Shown piece after piece: positions 5,836-12,482 of a DNA stretch of 12,550 nt (positions are counted from its first letter, which is position 1; each line of letters opens with the position of its first letter). The translations under genes and the position numbers were made by a program. Source of the stretch: Promethearchaeota archaeon (lineage in GTDB: Archaea > Asgardarchaeota > Lokiarchaeia > Sigynarchaeales > SOKP01); NCBI GenBank assembly GCA_019894735.1, contig JAGXOB010000001.1:1-12550 (forward strand), in the 5' to 3' direction. The notes below the pieces were generated by a model. That model worked only from the letters and a program-made list of their open reading frames with translations, did no database searches and was not told where the DNA came from.

Positions 5836-6801
5836 TTGGAAGATTCTTTAATATTTCATGAAAAGGAAGGGGAACCTTCAGAAAAAATGCACAAGATATT
5901 GTTTACCGGTTTGGATGGCGCAGGTAAAACGAGTATCATTTTAGCTTTACAGAGGGAATTCTCAAAAATTGCTTTAATTGAGCCAACGAGGGGTGCTCAA
6001 AGGAGCAGCTTTAATTTGTTGGGAAGGGAGATCACTGAATGGGATTTAGGAGGTCAAGAAAGTTATCGTATATCCTACCTAGAAAACCCAAGTAAGTATT
6101 TTGACGATACAGAAGTTGCAATCTATGTCATTGATATACTCGATGCAGCTCGTACCAAGAAATCTCTGAGTTACTTATATGAGGTCGTTGATAAATTCAA
6201 AGAATTACAAATTGAACCCCATATCAACATTTTCTTTCATAAATACGATCCTAAATTAATTCATAGCGTTGAAAATCAAATTAAATCTGAAGTGCTTGCG
6301 TTAAATAAAGATATTGTTAAAAGGTTGGATTACGAGAAGCTTCAATTCTTTACCACATCAATATATAATCCATATACTATCATGAACGCGATGTCTAAAG
6401 TACTGCTTAACTTATTTCCAAAAGCAGAGTTGTTACAAAAAACGATTGTTCAATTTGCGAAAAAACTAGATTGCGAAGGATTACTTATTACCGATCAAAA
6501 TTCGATTATTTTGGGTTCCTGCTTCAAGGATGATGAGTCAAAAAAACTATTGAGTAGCACGATTGCTTACTTTTTGACACTTAACGATGTTTTTGAAGAC
6601 ATGGGCCTAGAACAACAAGAAGATCAAATAGTTGTGAGAAAAAAGGGAAAATACTTTTTGTTCAAACCAGTCACTTTACAAGAAAAAGCTTTACCATACT
6701 ACATGCTAGTACTGAAAAGTCGCGATCCTATGGGGATCTATTTTATGAACAAAGATTTTAACGCGTTTGTTCACATGTTCAACAATCTTGTTAAAAGCTA
6801 A
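5836..6801 (+). CDS. Rag/Gtr-like GTPase with C-terminal roadblock-like domain (321 aa)
   Basis: Residues 18-195 form a Ras-superfamily GTPase. G1/Walker A is GLDGAGKTS (25-33), G3 is WDLGGQES (69-76), G4 is HKYD (135-138) and G5 is TTSI (173-176). The G4 form H-K-x-D instead of N-K-x-D, together with YVID and the sequence LFPKAELLQKTIVQFAK (193-209) leading into a second domain, matches eukaryotic RagA/RagC and Gtr1/Gtr2. In those proteins the C-terminal roadblock domain mediates dimerisation. Residues 210-321 fit such a domain by position and strand pattern (EGLLITDQNSIILGSCF). In eukaryotes these GTPases signal nutrient status to TORC1 at the lysosome; in archaea the role is unknown. The TTG at 5836 is chosen because GAGGTG (5822-5827) lies 8 nt upstream. 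ATG at 5887 (M18) would also keep every motif. Confidence 0.92.
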   Translation: MEDSLIFHEKEGEPSEKMHKILFTGLDGAGKTSIILALQREFSKIALIEPTRGAQRSSFNLLGREITEWDLGGQESYRISYLENPSKYFDDTEVAIYVIDILDAARTKKSLSYLYEVVDKFKELQIEPHINIFFHKYDPKLIHSVENQIKSEVLALNKDIVKRLDYEKLQFFTTSIYNPYTIMNAMSKVLLNLFPKAELLQKTIVQFAKKLDCEGLLITDQNSIILGSCFKDDESKKLLSSTIAYFLTLNDVFEDMGLEQQEDQIVVRKKGKYFLFKPVTLQEKALPYYMLVLKSRDPMGIYFMNKDFNAFVHMFNNLVKS

Positions 6802-6846
6802 AGACTAAGATAGATCTTTGGTATAACTGTTCAAATGTATTTTATT

Positions 6847-7287
6847 TTATTTTGTCAACCATTTTGGAATCATATAATCATCAACTACAATACATACACC
6901 ATGCTCCCAATCGGGATATGGTTTTATATCCAAAACTGGAGTACCATCATAAGCGTCAATTCCTTTTACCCAGAGGACATTCGTTTCTCGTTTTACAAGC
7001 TCTACTAATGTTAACCCAATTGGATTTGGATGTATCGGAGCTCTCGTCGCAAAAATACCAACTGGCTCTGACTCAAGTATTTTAGCAGTATGGTGCAAAT
7101 ATTCCGCGTTCACCACTTGATGCATCCAAAAGATTACGTATATGTGGGAAAAATCTTCAATACCGTCCAAAGCTTTGGTTAGTTCCTTATTAATTATTAC
7201 TTTTGAAATAAGTTGTCTATCTTTATCCTCCTCGTTAGCTGAAAACCTCTCAATAAAACCTACTGGTTTAATTTGGATGTCATTCAT
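6847..7287 (-). CDS. trmO: tRNA (N6-methyladenosine-37) methyltransferase TrmO
   Basis: TrmO uses S-adenosylmethionine to methylate N6 of t6A37 in certain tRNAs. This protein has the full family pattern: an N-terminal strand IKPVGFIE (6-13), IEDFSHIYVIFWMH (43-56), the signature ATRAPIHPNPIGLTLVELV (80-98), and GIDAYDGTPVLDIKPY (109-124), then PDW. These make the beta-barrel that binds the cofactor. At 146 residues it is the short archaeal form without the C-terminal extension seen in the longer E. coli protein. The start at ATG 7287 fits a TATA-like TTTTTTATTC at about 7310-7319 on the minus strand, giving a nearly leaderless message. It is transcribed alone and converges with the Rag-like GTPase gene, leaving 45 nt between stops. 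Confidence 0.95.
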   Translation of the reverse strand: MNDIQIKPVGFIERFSANEEDKDRQLISKVIINKELTKALDGIEDFSHIYVIFWMHQVVNAEYLHHTAKILESEPVGIFATRAPIHPNPIGLTLVELVKRETNVLWVKGIDAYDGTPVLDIKPYPDWEHGVCIVVDDYMIPKWLTK

Positions 7288-7396
7288 AAATTAAGATAAA
7301 ATATTCGAGAATAAAAAAGATTTGATTATCGATATTCTAGAGGTTTTTATCCTTTAAGAGTAAAATTTATCCATTAAAGAAAAATCACCGAGATAT

Positions 7397-7657
7397 ATGA
7401 TAAAAAATTGTGAACAGTGTGGGACCGAAATCGTAGGATTATCGTATAAGTGCAAATACTACGGTTGTTTCTACTGCTTGAACCATCAGCTACCAGAAAA
7501 TCACATGTAAATGTTTTTAAGTTCTAAAGGATTAGTACCTCAGAAATTAGAAGTTAGTGGCACCTACTACCAAGATAGTGACATAAAAAAACGCCATCAG
7601 AAATCCAAAAAAGTGTTGCGTAAGAAAAAACAAAAGAAGAAAAAAAGAAAGAATTAG
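7397..7657 (+). pseudogene. AN1-type zinc finger reading frame with in-frame stop and lost zinc ligands
   Basis: From ATG 7397 the frame reads an AN1-type finger: C5-E-Q-C8, GLSYKC19, a Cys/Tyr cluster, FYC27-LN-H30, LPENH36. In intact AN1 fingers of the form CxYCGGYFC..HRLPENHxC, eight ligands bind two zincs. Here the second Cys of the middle pair is Tyr22 (TAC), with a Cys two residues later at position 24. The last ligand, expected at codon 38, is a TAA stop (7508-7510). The same frame continues without another stop for 48 codons to TAG at 7655-7657, ending in a very basic tail rich in KKK and RK. AN1 proteins bind ubiquitin-system or membrane partners in eukaryotes; small archaeal ones are uncharacterised. 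The sequence fits a decaying gene, a 37-residue degenerate finger, or readthrough. Confidence 0.6.
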
Positions 7658-7703
7658 CCCGAATAATCATAGAATATTTATTAAAACTATAAAACCGGCT
7701 CAT

Positions 7704-7760
7704 AGTAAAAAATAAAAAGAAAAGAGGTGGTAAAATACTAATAGAAATAGTATTTTTACC
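7704..7760 (-). terminator. Hairpin plus T-rich terminator of the 7756-7965 gene
   Basis: GGTAAAATACTA (7729-7740) and TAGTATTTTTACC (7748-7760) pair over 12 bp with one bulged base and a 7-nt loop. On the minus strand the hairpin begins at the stop codon of the small gene and is followed by a pyrimidine tract (CCTCTTTTCTTTTTATTTTTT-like, 7706-7728), as expected for T-rich transcript release. Confidence 0.6.
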
Positions 7761-7965
7761 GTTTAATTAGGTGGAATACATACACTCTATCTGAACCGTG
7801 CACATTTACGAGATCGAATCCGTTTTTTGTCATATGATCTTCGATGTACTTTAAAGCGTTGGAATAAAATTTCTCTTTTTCGAACTTCATCGTATTAACT
7901 TCCGTAGAATTAGCATGGCTGAGAGAGCGAGCAAGTAAGCTTATTGATATAGTTTCAATCTTCAT
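7756..7965 (-). CDS. Hypothetical small protein (69 aa)
   Basis: The product starts MKIETISISLLARSLSHANS and ends DLVNVHGSDRVYVFHLIKR. The second half (a helix around FYSNALKYIEDHMTKNGFDLV, then a strand pair) looks like a small alpha/beta fold. It loosely recalls DUF4177-type proteins, in which a helix leads into G-x-x-L-V-x-V and a closing strand ending KR, but that is only a weak resemblance. ATG at 7963-7965 is preferred because AAAGGTAA lies about 7 nt upstream. An earlier ATG at 8013 would add 16 residues (MRLIHNLKLKFKGNFK) and cannot be excluded. The gene ends inside a hairpin terminator, which supports its being a real transcription unit. No function can be assigned. Confidence 0.6.
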   Translation of the reverse strand: MKIETISISLLARSLSHANSTEVNTMKFEKEKFYSNALKYIEDHMTKNGFDLVNVHGSDRVYVFHLIKR

Positions 7966-8013
7966 TTTAAAATTACCTTTAAATTTTAACTTCAAATTAT
8001 GAATTAAACGCAT

Positions 8014-8039
8014 TTAACACTTTGCTTCAAAAATGTTAA
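8014..8039. repeat. Inverted repeat upstream of the small minus-strand gene
   Basis: TTAACA (8014-8019) and TGTTAA (8034-8039) are perfect 6-bp arms 14 nt apart. They lie just upstream of the alternative start at 8013 and could be an operator, but the arms are short and AT-rich. Confidence 0.25.
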
Positions 8040-8109
8040 AAAACAAGAATTAAAAAAATAGGTTTGATAATTTTTTGTTCGAAAACTTTTTATGCTTCTT
8101 TTTTAGAGA

Positions 8110-9144
8110 TTAAATATATCTTTGGCTAACATTCGTTTGAAAAACCTGCTCTCTTTGCTCTGTTTGCTGTGTACTACCCCCTCTCTTCGACACGATATAA
8201 AACTGAACTAACGAATTATCGTGTACGAGCGTATTACCGCGCCATTTACTATTTTTCGACTCGAACTCAACTACTTCACCTAGGCCTATACCCTTTCGAG
8301 TGGTGAAATTCAAATTGAGGCTCTGTAAAGCTTTAATCAAACCATTTTCACTTAAATCTGAGTTTTCTTTAAACTTTTTGTTTTTAAACCTCAAAGATTC
8401 GATGGCAAACGCTTTAAGGATGTCCTTACTCATGACTTCCCATACTTGTACGTTAGCGTAGAACTCTATACCAATGAACTCACCATTGATAAAAGTAGCA
8501 ATTCCACACTGATTCTCAACATTTCTAAACGAACTTTCAATTTTCTCCGTTTCTTTATCGATGTTCTCAGTCATTTCAAGGTAACTCTGAGTTGGGGCAA
8601 TGTTAGTATTATAGTTCATTTCAGTTCTATACGATTGGATTTCGTTCCAGACTGAACCTTGACCAGCAGATGATAACGCTTCGTAAGCAACGTTGGGATG
8701 TAATCTTGTATTGGAAGATTTAAATCCTTTTCCCTCGCGATAATTCCATCTGGATTGTTCGACGCATTTCGCGGGAATCGTGTATTTTTGCTCCATTGCT
8801 CCTTTATTGGTACTCGAAATGTTTTGCTTTCCACCTGCTGCCAATAGGATCGGTTCCCAAATGGTTCTATCTTGTTTTCCTCCATGAACCGTTACACCAA
8901 AAGGGATTAGAACTTGTTTATCGCTATTGTTAATAACTTCCAATTGACTAACGGTATCTGTTTCATTTATGCTAATTAAGCCGAGCTCTTCGGCTTCTTT
9001 AACGCTAATAAATTCTAAGGTTTTACCCTTATAGATAATCGGGATAATTGTCATATTACCAAAAGATTGAGGTTTTTCAAATTCCAAAATTTCTAATGGA
9101 TTTTCAAACAACATTTCTACAATTTGAACGCTTATATTATTCAT
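8110..9144 (-). CDS. ARPP-1 family protein (344 aa)
   Basis: The sequence matches the ARPP-1 family (ADP-ribosylglycohydrolase and rhodanese-phosphatase associated protein domain). It has an N-terminal strand region with the family's pattern of a Gly/Asn-initiated strand (SFGNMTIIPI, 27-36). This is followed by a FISVKEAEELGLISINE segment (45-61), then LEVINNSDKQVLIPFG and HGGKQDRTI (87-95), IPAKCVEQSRWNYR (123-136), a Gly/Val-Trp segment (GQGSVWNEI, 161-169) and CGIATFINGEFIGIEFY (213-229). Length is normal for the family, and a Gln/Thr/Ser-rich tail (321-344) is probably disordered. The biochemical activity is unknown; comparative genomics has linked the domain to ADP-ribose/NAD-related enzymes. 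It is the second gene of an operon with the winged-helix regulator. GGAGG (9155-9159), inside the end of that gene, lies 10 nt before this ATG. Confidence 0.85.
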   Translation of the reverse strand: MNNISVQIVEMLFENPLEILEFEKPQSFGNMTIIPIIYKGKTLEFISVKEAEELGLISINETDTVSQLEVINNSDKQVLIPFGVTVHGGKQDRTIWEPILLAAGGKQNISSTNKGAMEQKYTIPAKCVEQSRWNYREGKGFKSSNTRLHPNVAYEALSSAGQGSVWNEIQSYRTEMNYNTNIAPTQSYLEMTENIDKETEKIESSFRNVENQCGIATFINGEFIGIEFYANVQVWEVMSKDILKAFAIESLRFKNKKFKENSDLSENGLIKALQSLNLNFTTRKGIGLGEVVEFESKNSKWRGNTLVHDNSLVQFYIVSKRGGSTQQTEQREQVFQTNVSQRYI

Positions 9145-9147
9145 AAT

Positions 9148-9576
9148 CTACTTTCCTCCTTTTTTTTTATTGTTGCGTTCTTTTTTATGCTCTTCTTCTA
9201 CATTTGCCTCTTCATAAAGAGGGGCTATAAATTGGTTAGCTATCTCTTTTCCGTTCTTTGTAAGTTCAACCCCATAAGAAATTTTTAACTTTCCGTTCTC
9301 CGTTACTTTATTAACTATTGCACCTTTCAGTTTTGAAACTTCTTCTTCTGAAACTTCCATTTTCTGAGTTTTAATGATTCCCCCCCTCTTTAACGCACCT
9401 AAATGATAATTAATGTTTTGGCGTTCAACTTCCAATTTATTTGCTAAATCCACAGGTCGTTGAGAACTTGAAGAAAGTTCCCTAAGTATTTCTACTCTCA
9501 TAGGATTTCGAAACACAAGACCCACCTTTTTAAAGATTGGCTTTTTTTTCTCTTTTTTTTCATCATTTTTAGGCAT
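9148..9576 (-). CDS. ArsR-like winged-helix transcriptional regulator (142 aa)
   Basis: Residues 15-70 form a winged helix-turn-helix: VGLVFRNPMRVEILREL (helices 1-2), RPVDLANKLEV (helix), then the recognition helix ERQNINYHLGALKRGGII (51-68), typical of ArsR-family DNA-binding domains. Residues 71-112 form the wing and a strand-rich part (KLKISYGVELTKNGKEIA). Both ends are highly charged, with KKEKKK at the start and KKERNNKKKGGK at the end. No Cys or His cluster for metal sensing is seen, so the ligand is unknown. The gene is first in an operon with ARPP-1 (TAG, then 3 nt, then ATG). Twin near-palindromes lie on its own promoter (9592-9624), so it probably represses or otherwise controls its own operon. 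The ATG at 9576 has no Shine-Dalgarno; the predicted leader is about 19 nt. Confidence 0.88.
   Translation of the reverse strand: MPKNDEKKEKKKPIFKKVGLVFRNPMRVEILRELSSSSQRPVDLANKLEVERQNINYHLGALKRGGIIKTQKMEVSEEEVSKLKGAIVNKVTENGKLKISYGVELTKNGKEIANQFIAPLYEEANVEEEHKKERNNKKKGGK
9155..9159 (-). promoter_or_regulatory. Shine-Dalgarno site of the ARPP-1 gene
   Basis: GGAGG on the minus strand encodes the last Gly-Gly of the upstream regulator and also serves the ARPP-1 ATG 10 nt downstream. It is one of the strongest ribosome-binding sites in the window and suggests translational coupling. Confidence 0.65.
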
Positions 9577-9591
9577 AAAAAATCACATTAT

Positions 9592-9625
9592 TTTTTTACT
9601 GTAAAAAATCCTTTTACTATAAAAA
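9592..9625 (-). promoter_or_regulatory. Promoter with two operator-like palindromes for the regulator/ARPP-1 operon
   Basis: Site 1 is a perfect palindrome with 8-bp arms, TTTTTTAC-T-GTAAAAAA (9592-9608). Site 2 is the related TTTTACTATAAAA (9612-9624); together the consensus is TTTTACTRTAAAA. Site 2 overlaps the minus-strand TATA box TTTTTATA (9618-9625). Site 1 covers the predicted transcription start near 9595. The centres are 18 bp apart, close to two helical turns. A bound dimer pair would block TBP and RNA polymerase, which fits autorepression by the adjacent ArsR-like protein. Confidence 0.6.
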
Positions 9626-9730
9626 CAATTATTACTTTTTCTATTTAAATGTTTGTGTTGAGTCTTGATTTTTTTTAAAAAAACAAGCTAAAGAAAAACA
9701 GAAAGAGGATTACTAAGTATCTATATTAAA

Positions 9731-9755
9731 ATTCAGAAGTGAATTCTTAGAGAAT
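9731..9755. other. Hairpin-forming sequence downstream of the 9760-9981 gene
   Basis: AATTC (9730-9734) and GAATT (9741-9745) pair around the loop AGAAGT. An alternative stem ATTCT/AGAAT lies at 9743-9755. The loop region resembles the hairpin at 5724-5744. It follows the stop of the minus-strand gene and may mark its transcript end, without a T run. Confidence 0.25.
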
Positions 9756-9759
9756 CCTG

Positions 9760-9981
9760 CTAAATATTGATACCGACTTTTTCTTGAATGACAAATTTTG
9801 CGGAATTGAACACTTTACCAGCCGTAACTAACCTAGTTTTTCCCATATCTTCTAAATTACCGATATTTTCAAATTTGCTTCTTTTTAAGAATAAATTCAG
9901 GTATTTATGCTCGTTTAATGACATATCTAAAGATTTAAGAAACTTAGGATGACGGTAAATATTCCAATCAATATTTTGCAT
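9760..9981 (-). CDS. Hypothetical small protein (73 aa)
   Basis: The product starts MQNIDWNIYRHPKFLKSLDMS and continues as a basic, probably helical, soluble protein ending FVIQEKVGINI. No motif or family is recognised. An earlier ATG at 10005 would add eight residues (MTLHSNST). The TATA box at 10007-10014 predicts a transcript start near 9984, just before the ATG at 9981, which is why the shorter start is chosen. The well-placed promoter and a balanced composition support a real gene, but its length makes this uncertain. It is divergent from the acyl-CoA synthetase alpha gene, and the 200 nt between them carry both promoters. Confidence 0.5.
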   Translation of the reverse strand: MQNIDWNIYRHPKFLKSLDMSLNEHKYLNLFLKRSKFENIGNLEDMGKTRLVTAGKVFNSAKFVIQEKVGINI

Positions 9982-10006
9982 GGTACTATTGGAATGTAAA
10001 GTCATG

Positions 10007-10014
10007 ATTATAAA
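10007..10014 (-). promoter_or_regulatory. TATA box of the 73-aa minus-strand gene
   Basis: On the minus strand this reads TTTATAAT, preceded by CC (a BRE-like flank is weak). Its centre is about 29 nt from the ATG at 9981, giving a nearly leaderless message. Confidence 0.4.
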
Positions 10015-10138
10015 GGAGATGACTATGAGAGTTTTCTATTATTTCGACCTAGAATAATACTAAAGATATATTTCGAATAATTTAACTTGATTCTTTCTTT
10101 TTCTAACCCAACTGGTTATGTTTTTTAACACATTCTGT

Positions 10139-10164
10139 CAGATTTAATCTGTAAGATTTAACCT
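10139..10164 (+). promoter_or_regulatory. Repeated operator-like sites at the acyl-CoA synthetase promoter
   Basis: CAGATTTAATCTG (10139-10151) is a perfect palindrome with 6-bp arms around one T. Its inner part AGATTTAAYCT recurs 14 nt later at 10154-10164. The second site sits at the distance from the ATG (10185) expected for a TATA element of a leaderless transcript, so a bound regulator could control it. Confidence 0.35.
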
Positions 10165-10184
10165 TAAAAAAGTCACATGGTTGC

Positions 10185-11663
10185 ATGGTATTGGTAAATT
10201 CGGATATAATTGATGTGTTTTTGCACCCAAAATCTGTTGCTGTCATCGGAGCCTCAAAAAAATTAACAAAGGGAGGGTTCCGAATCACAACAAACCTTAT
10301 TACTAACAACTACAAAGGAAAGATTTATCTTGTTAACCCAAACGCAGATGGTAAGCTGTACGATTTAGAATTCAAGAAATCAATTTTGGATATTGAAGAA
10401 GATGTCGATATTGCGATATTTTACGTTCCAAATAGATTTATTCCTGACCTTCTAAAGGAGTGTATTGAAAAAGGCGTTAAAGGTGCGATCATTGAAGCAT
10501 CAGGATTCGAAGAAGTCGGTGACAAAGGCTTGGAATTGAAAAAAAAAATAGTCGAAATAACACAAAATTTTACTAAAATCAGAATCGTCGGGCCTAATTG
10601 CATGGGGCTGAGTACTTTTGAAGGGGATAGCGACAGTGAGGAAAAAGAAGGATTTTTCTCTGGATTTGGCGTATATACTACTTTTAAGAGAGGTAATATT
10701 GGGATAATTAGTCAATCAGGAATGCTGAATGGGGGATATCTAATGCATTTAGCGACCAAATATCCAAACTTAGGATTTAGATATTCCTGTTCGGTTGGAA
10801 ATAAAACAGACTTAAGCGAAATCGAATTTTTAGAATATATGCTAACGGACGACACTGTGAATGTTATTGCTATTTATTTAGAATCATTTAAAGATCCAAG
10901 AAAATTCATTGAATTGTGTAAAAAAGCTAGATCTATGCCAAATAAAACTATAATCTTGCTACGAGGGGGAATTACCAGCCAAGGTCAAAAGGCTGCTCGT
11001 AGCCATACGGGTTCTATGGCTGAAAATGCGCGTTTGATCAAAGGAATTATTAAACAATCGGGAGTACTTCACGTAAATAGTTTTTACGAATTATTTCAGT
11101 ACGCTCGTTCGTTTTCATTCATCTATAAATCCGGAAAAACATTCCCCAAAAAAGGTAACGTCTCATTTGTGGCAGGTTCTGGTGGTGCTGGAACAATTAC
11201 TGCAGATCTTACTATGAAATACGGTTTAAAACTACCCATTCTAGACGATAAAACCTACAGTGTCCTCCTTGACCTTTTTCCCGATTGGATGCCTCCAAAT
11301 CGGTTTGCTTTTGTAGATATTTGGCCTGCAATGGAAAAAGCTATGATGAACCATGTAAAACCCGAATTTGTGTCAACTCAAGTCTATAAAGCCTTGGTAA
11401 ACGATCCTAATATAGAAGGAATAATTAGCATGCTATTTTGCTCAAAGCAATTCAGAGGAATGAATGATATTGATGAAATTATTGAAATCGCTGACCAAGC
11501 TCCTAAACCATTTTATTTCTGGTTAGTGGGTGATGCAAAGGAAGTACGGAGAATATCAAACCAATTAGGACAACATAATATGCCTAATTTTCCTAGTTTG
11601 GAAGAAATGGTTAAGAACTTTAGTATTTTAGTTCAGGGATCAAGAGATGCTAACTTAACATAA
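10185..11663 (+). CDS. ADP-forming acyl-CoA synthetase, alpha subunit (CoA-binding and ligase domains, 492 aa)
   Basis: These enzymes convert acyl-CoA, ADP and phosphate to the acid, ATP and CoA during peptide or sugar fermentation in archaea. Domain 1 (about 9-145) is a CoA-binding Rossmann fold: FLHPKSVAVIGAS, IYLVNPN (47-53), ASGF (105-108), VGPNCMG (135-141). Domain 2 (170-310) has GIISQSG, VGNKTDLSEIEFLEYM (204-219), and the catalytic phosphohistidine site ARSHTGSMA with His274. Domain 3 (322-480) begins GNVSFVAGSGGAGTITAD. Length fits the alpha subunit. The usual NPVD motif of domain 3 is replaced by a longer WMPPNRFAFVDIWPAME (368-384), and residues 146-160 hold an acidic insertion. 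No beta subunit (ATP-grasp) lies in the window. ATG at 10185 is the first in-frame start. Substrate is unknown. Confidence 0.9.
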   Translation: MVLVNSDIIDVFLHPKSVAVIGASKKLTKGGFRITTNLITNNYKGKIYLVNPNADGKLYDLEFKKSILDIEEDVDIAIFYVPNRFIPDLLKECIEKGVKGAIIEASGFEEVGDKGLELKKKIVEITQNFTKIRIVGPNCMGLSTFEGDSDSEEKEGFFSGFGVYTTFKRGNIGIISQSGMLNGGYLMHLATKYPNLGFRYSCSVGNKTDLSEIEFLEYMLTDDTVNVIAIYLESFKDPRKFIELCKKARSMPNKTIILLRGGITSQGQKAARSHTGSMAENARLIKGIIKQSGVLHVNSFYELFQYARSFSFIYKSGKTFPKKGNVSFVAGSGGAGTITADLTMKYGLKLPILDDKTYSVLLDLFPDWMPPNRFAFVDIWPAMEKAMMNHVKPEFVSTQVYKALVNDPNIEGIISMLFCSKQFRGMNDIDEIIEIADQAPKPFYFWLVGDAKEVRRISNQLGQHNMPNFPSLEEMVKNFSILVQGSRDANLT

Positions 11664-11761
11664 TTTTTTAATAAACGATATTATTTAACATAACTTAGGA
11701 TAAAAAAAGTATAAAAAACTCAACCTTAAAATCTAAACCCTTCAAGACTGAGATTTGCGAT
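11664..11761. terminator. Short convergent intergenic with T-rich ends
   Basis: The two genes here converge. Right after the stop of the acyl-CoA synthetase gene the plus strand has a T6 run (11664-11669), and on the minus strand A-rich stretches near 11702-11719 read as T runs. Such T tracts are the usual archaeal terminators. A weak 6-bp inverted repeat AAATCT/AGATTT lies between about 11729 and 11757. Confidence 0.4.
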
Positions 11762-12460
11762 CTAAAATTTCACTTTATCTTTTTGTAGTTTCCAAGCTCC
11801 GAATCCTTGAATTAAAAAGCAGAGTAAAAAAGAGTATTGAGATATCTTTTGCATAGACGCTTGTATTGTTAGCCCCTCCAGCGATATGGATTTTGGTATA
11901 CTGACTAAAATTATAGTGTAAATAACTGCTATAATTAACAACGCGATGTATACGAAACCGTATAAATTAGGGTAGTTTTTGTTGTACAGAACGGCAATAG
12001 TAAAAAAAACTATGCCCCCCAAACCGGTAATGTTAAACAAATTAGCAAACAGCAAATGTGTTCTGTCAAAAATATCCCAAGGAGTAAAAATCGTACCGAT
12101 TAAGAAAACTACGGAAGTTAGACAGATGAAAGAACCTATCCTAGCCAATAAGTATTGCTTTTTATCGCTTTTAAAATACGAAGAGATAACGAAGGCAAAG
12201 GGTATGAAAGAAAAACTTAGCAGTAATGCCGTAATTGTAAATATCGTAAAGGAAACGAAATTTGGAGAACCTGAAAGCGCTATAAGGCGCCCCAAATCGC
12301 TAAAAAAATTCCCCCAAAAATCATACCCTGGACTTAGAGGATCTATCATTGTACCTCCCGCGTAAAACAACATTGCAATAGCTGTTAATACTATATATTG
12401 AGCAGGACCGAATATTATAAATAGAGAAGCAAATAATTTCCAATTTTTAATTAACTTCAA
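11762..12460 (-). CDS. DUF998-like six-helix membrane protein (232 aa)
   Basis: Six strongly hydrophobic helices are visible: FIIFGPAQYIVLTAIAMLFYAG, then FTIFTITALLLSFSFIPFAFVISSYF, IGSFICLTSVVFLIGTIF, LFNITGLGGIVFFTIAVLY, FVYIALLIIAVIYTIILVSI and a last one ending IQGFGAWKLQKDK. The loop after helix 1 (PGYDFWGNFFSDLGR, near residues 44-58) is the family signature of DUF998-type and related DRAM/Frag1-like integral membrane proteins. Function is unknown. A TTG at 12472 would add four residues (MVVL). TTG at 12460 is preferred because GGTGG lies 5 nt upstream and the TATA element TATATTATAAG (12483-12493) predicts a start near 12460-12465. It is monocistronic and divergent from whatever lies beyond the right edge. 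Confidence 0.75.
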   Translation of the reverse strand: MKLIKNWKLFASLFIIFGPAQYIVLTAIAMLFYAGGTMIDPLSPGYDFWGNFFSDLGRLIALSGSPNFVSFTIFTITALLLSFSFIPFAFVISSYFKSDKKQYLLARIGSFICLTSVVFLIGTIFTPWDIFDRTHLLFANLFNITGLGGIVFFTIAVLYNKNYPNLYGFVYIALLIIAVIYTIILVSIPKSISLEGLTIQASMQKISQYSFLLCFLIQGFGAWKLQKDKVKF

Positions 12461-12482
12461 TAAAACCACCAAATGGTTATTC

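Noticed and set aside
8446..8885. Plus and minus frames inside the ARPP-1 gene
   Set aside because: They lie entirely within a recognised family gene and show no independent start signals.
10025..10057. Plus-strand ATG with GGAG seven bases upstream, encoding a 10-residue peptide (MRVFYYFDLE)
   Set aside because: The site looks like a ribosome-binding site, but the peptide is too short to support, and the GGAG overlaps the minus-strand TATA box.
11979..12365. Plus-strand frame of 128 codons
   Set aside because: It is antisense to the six-helix membrane protein and its Lys/Pro-rich translation mirrors that gene's hydrophobic codons.
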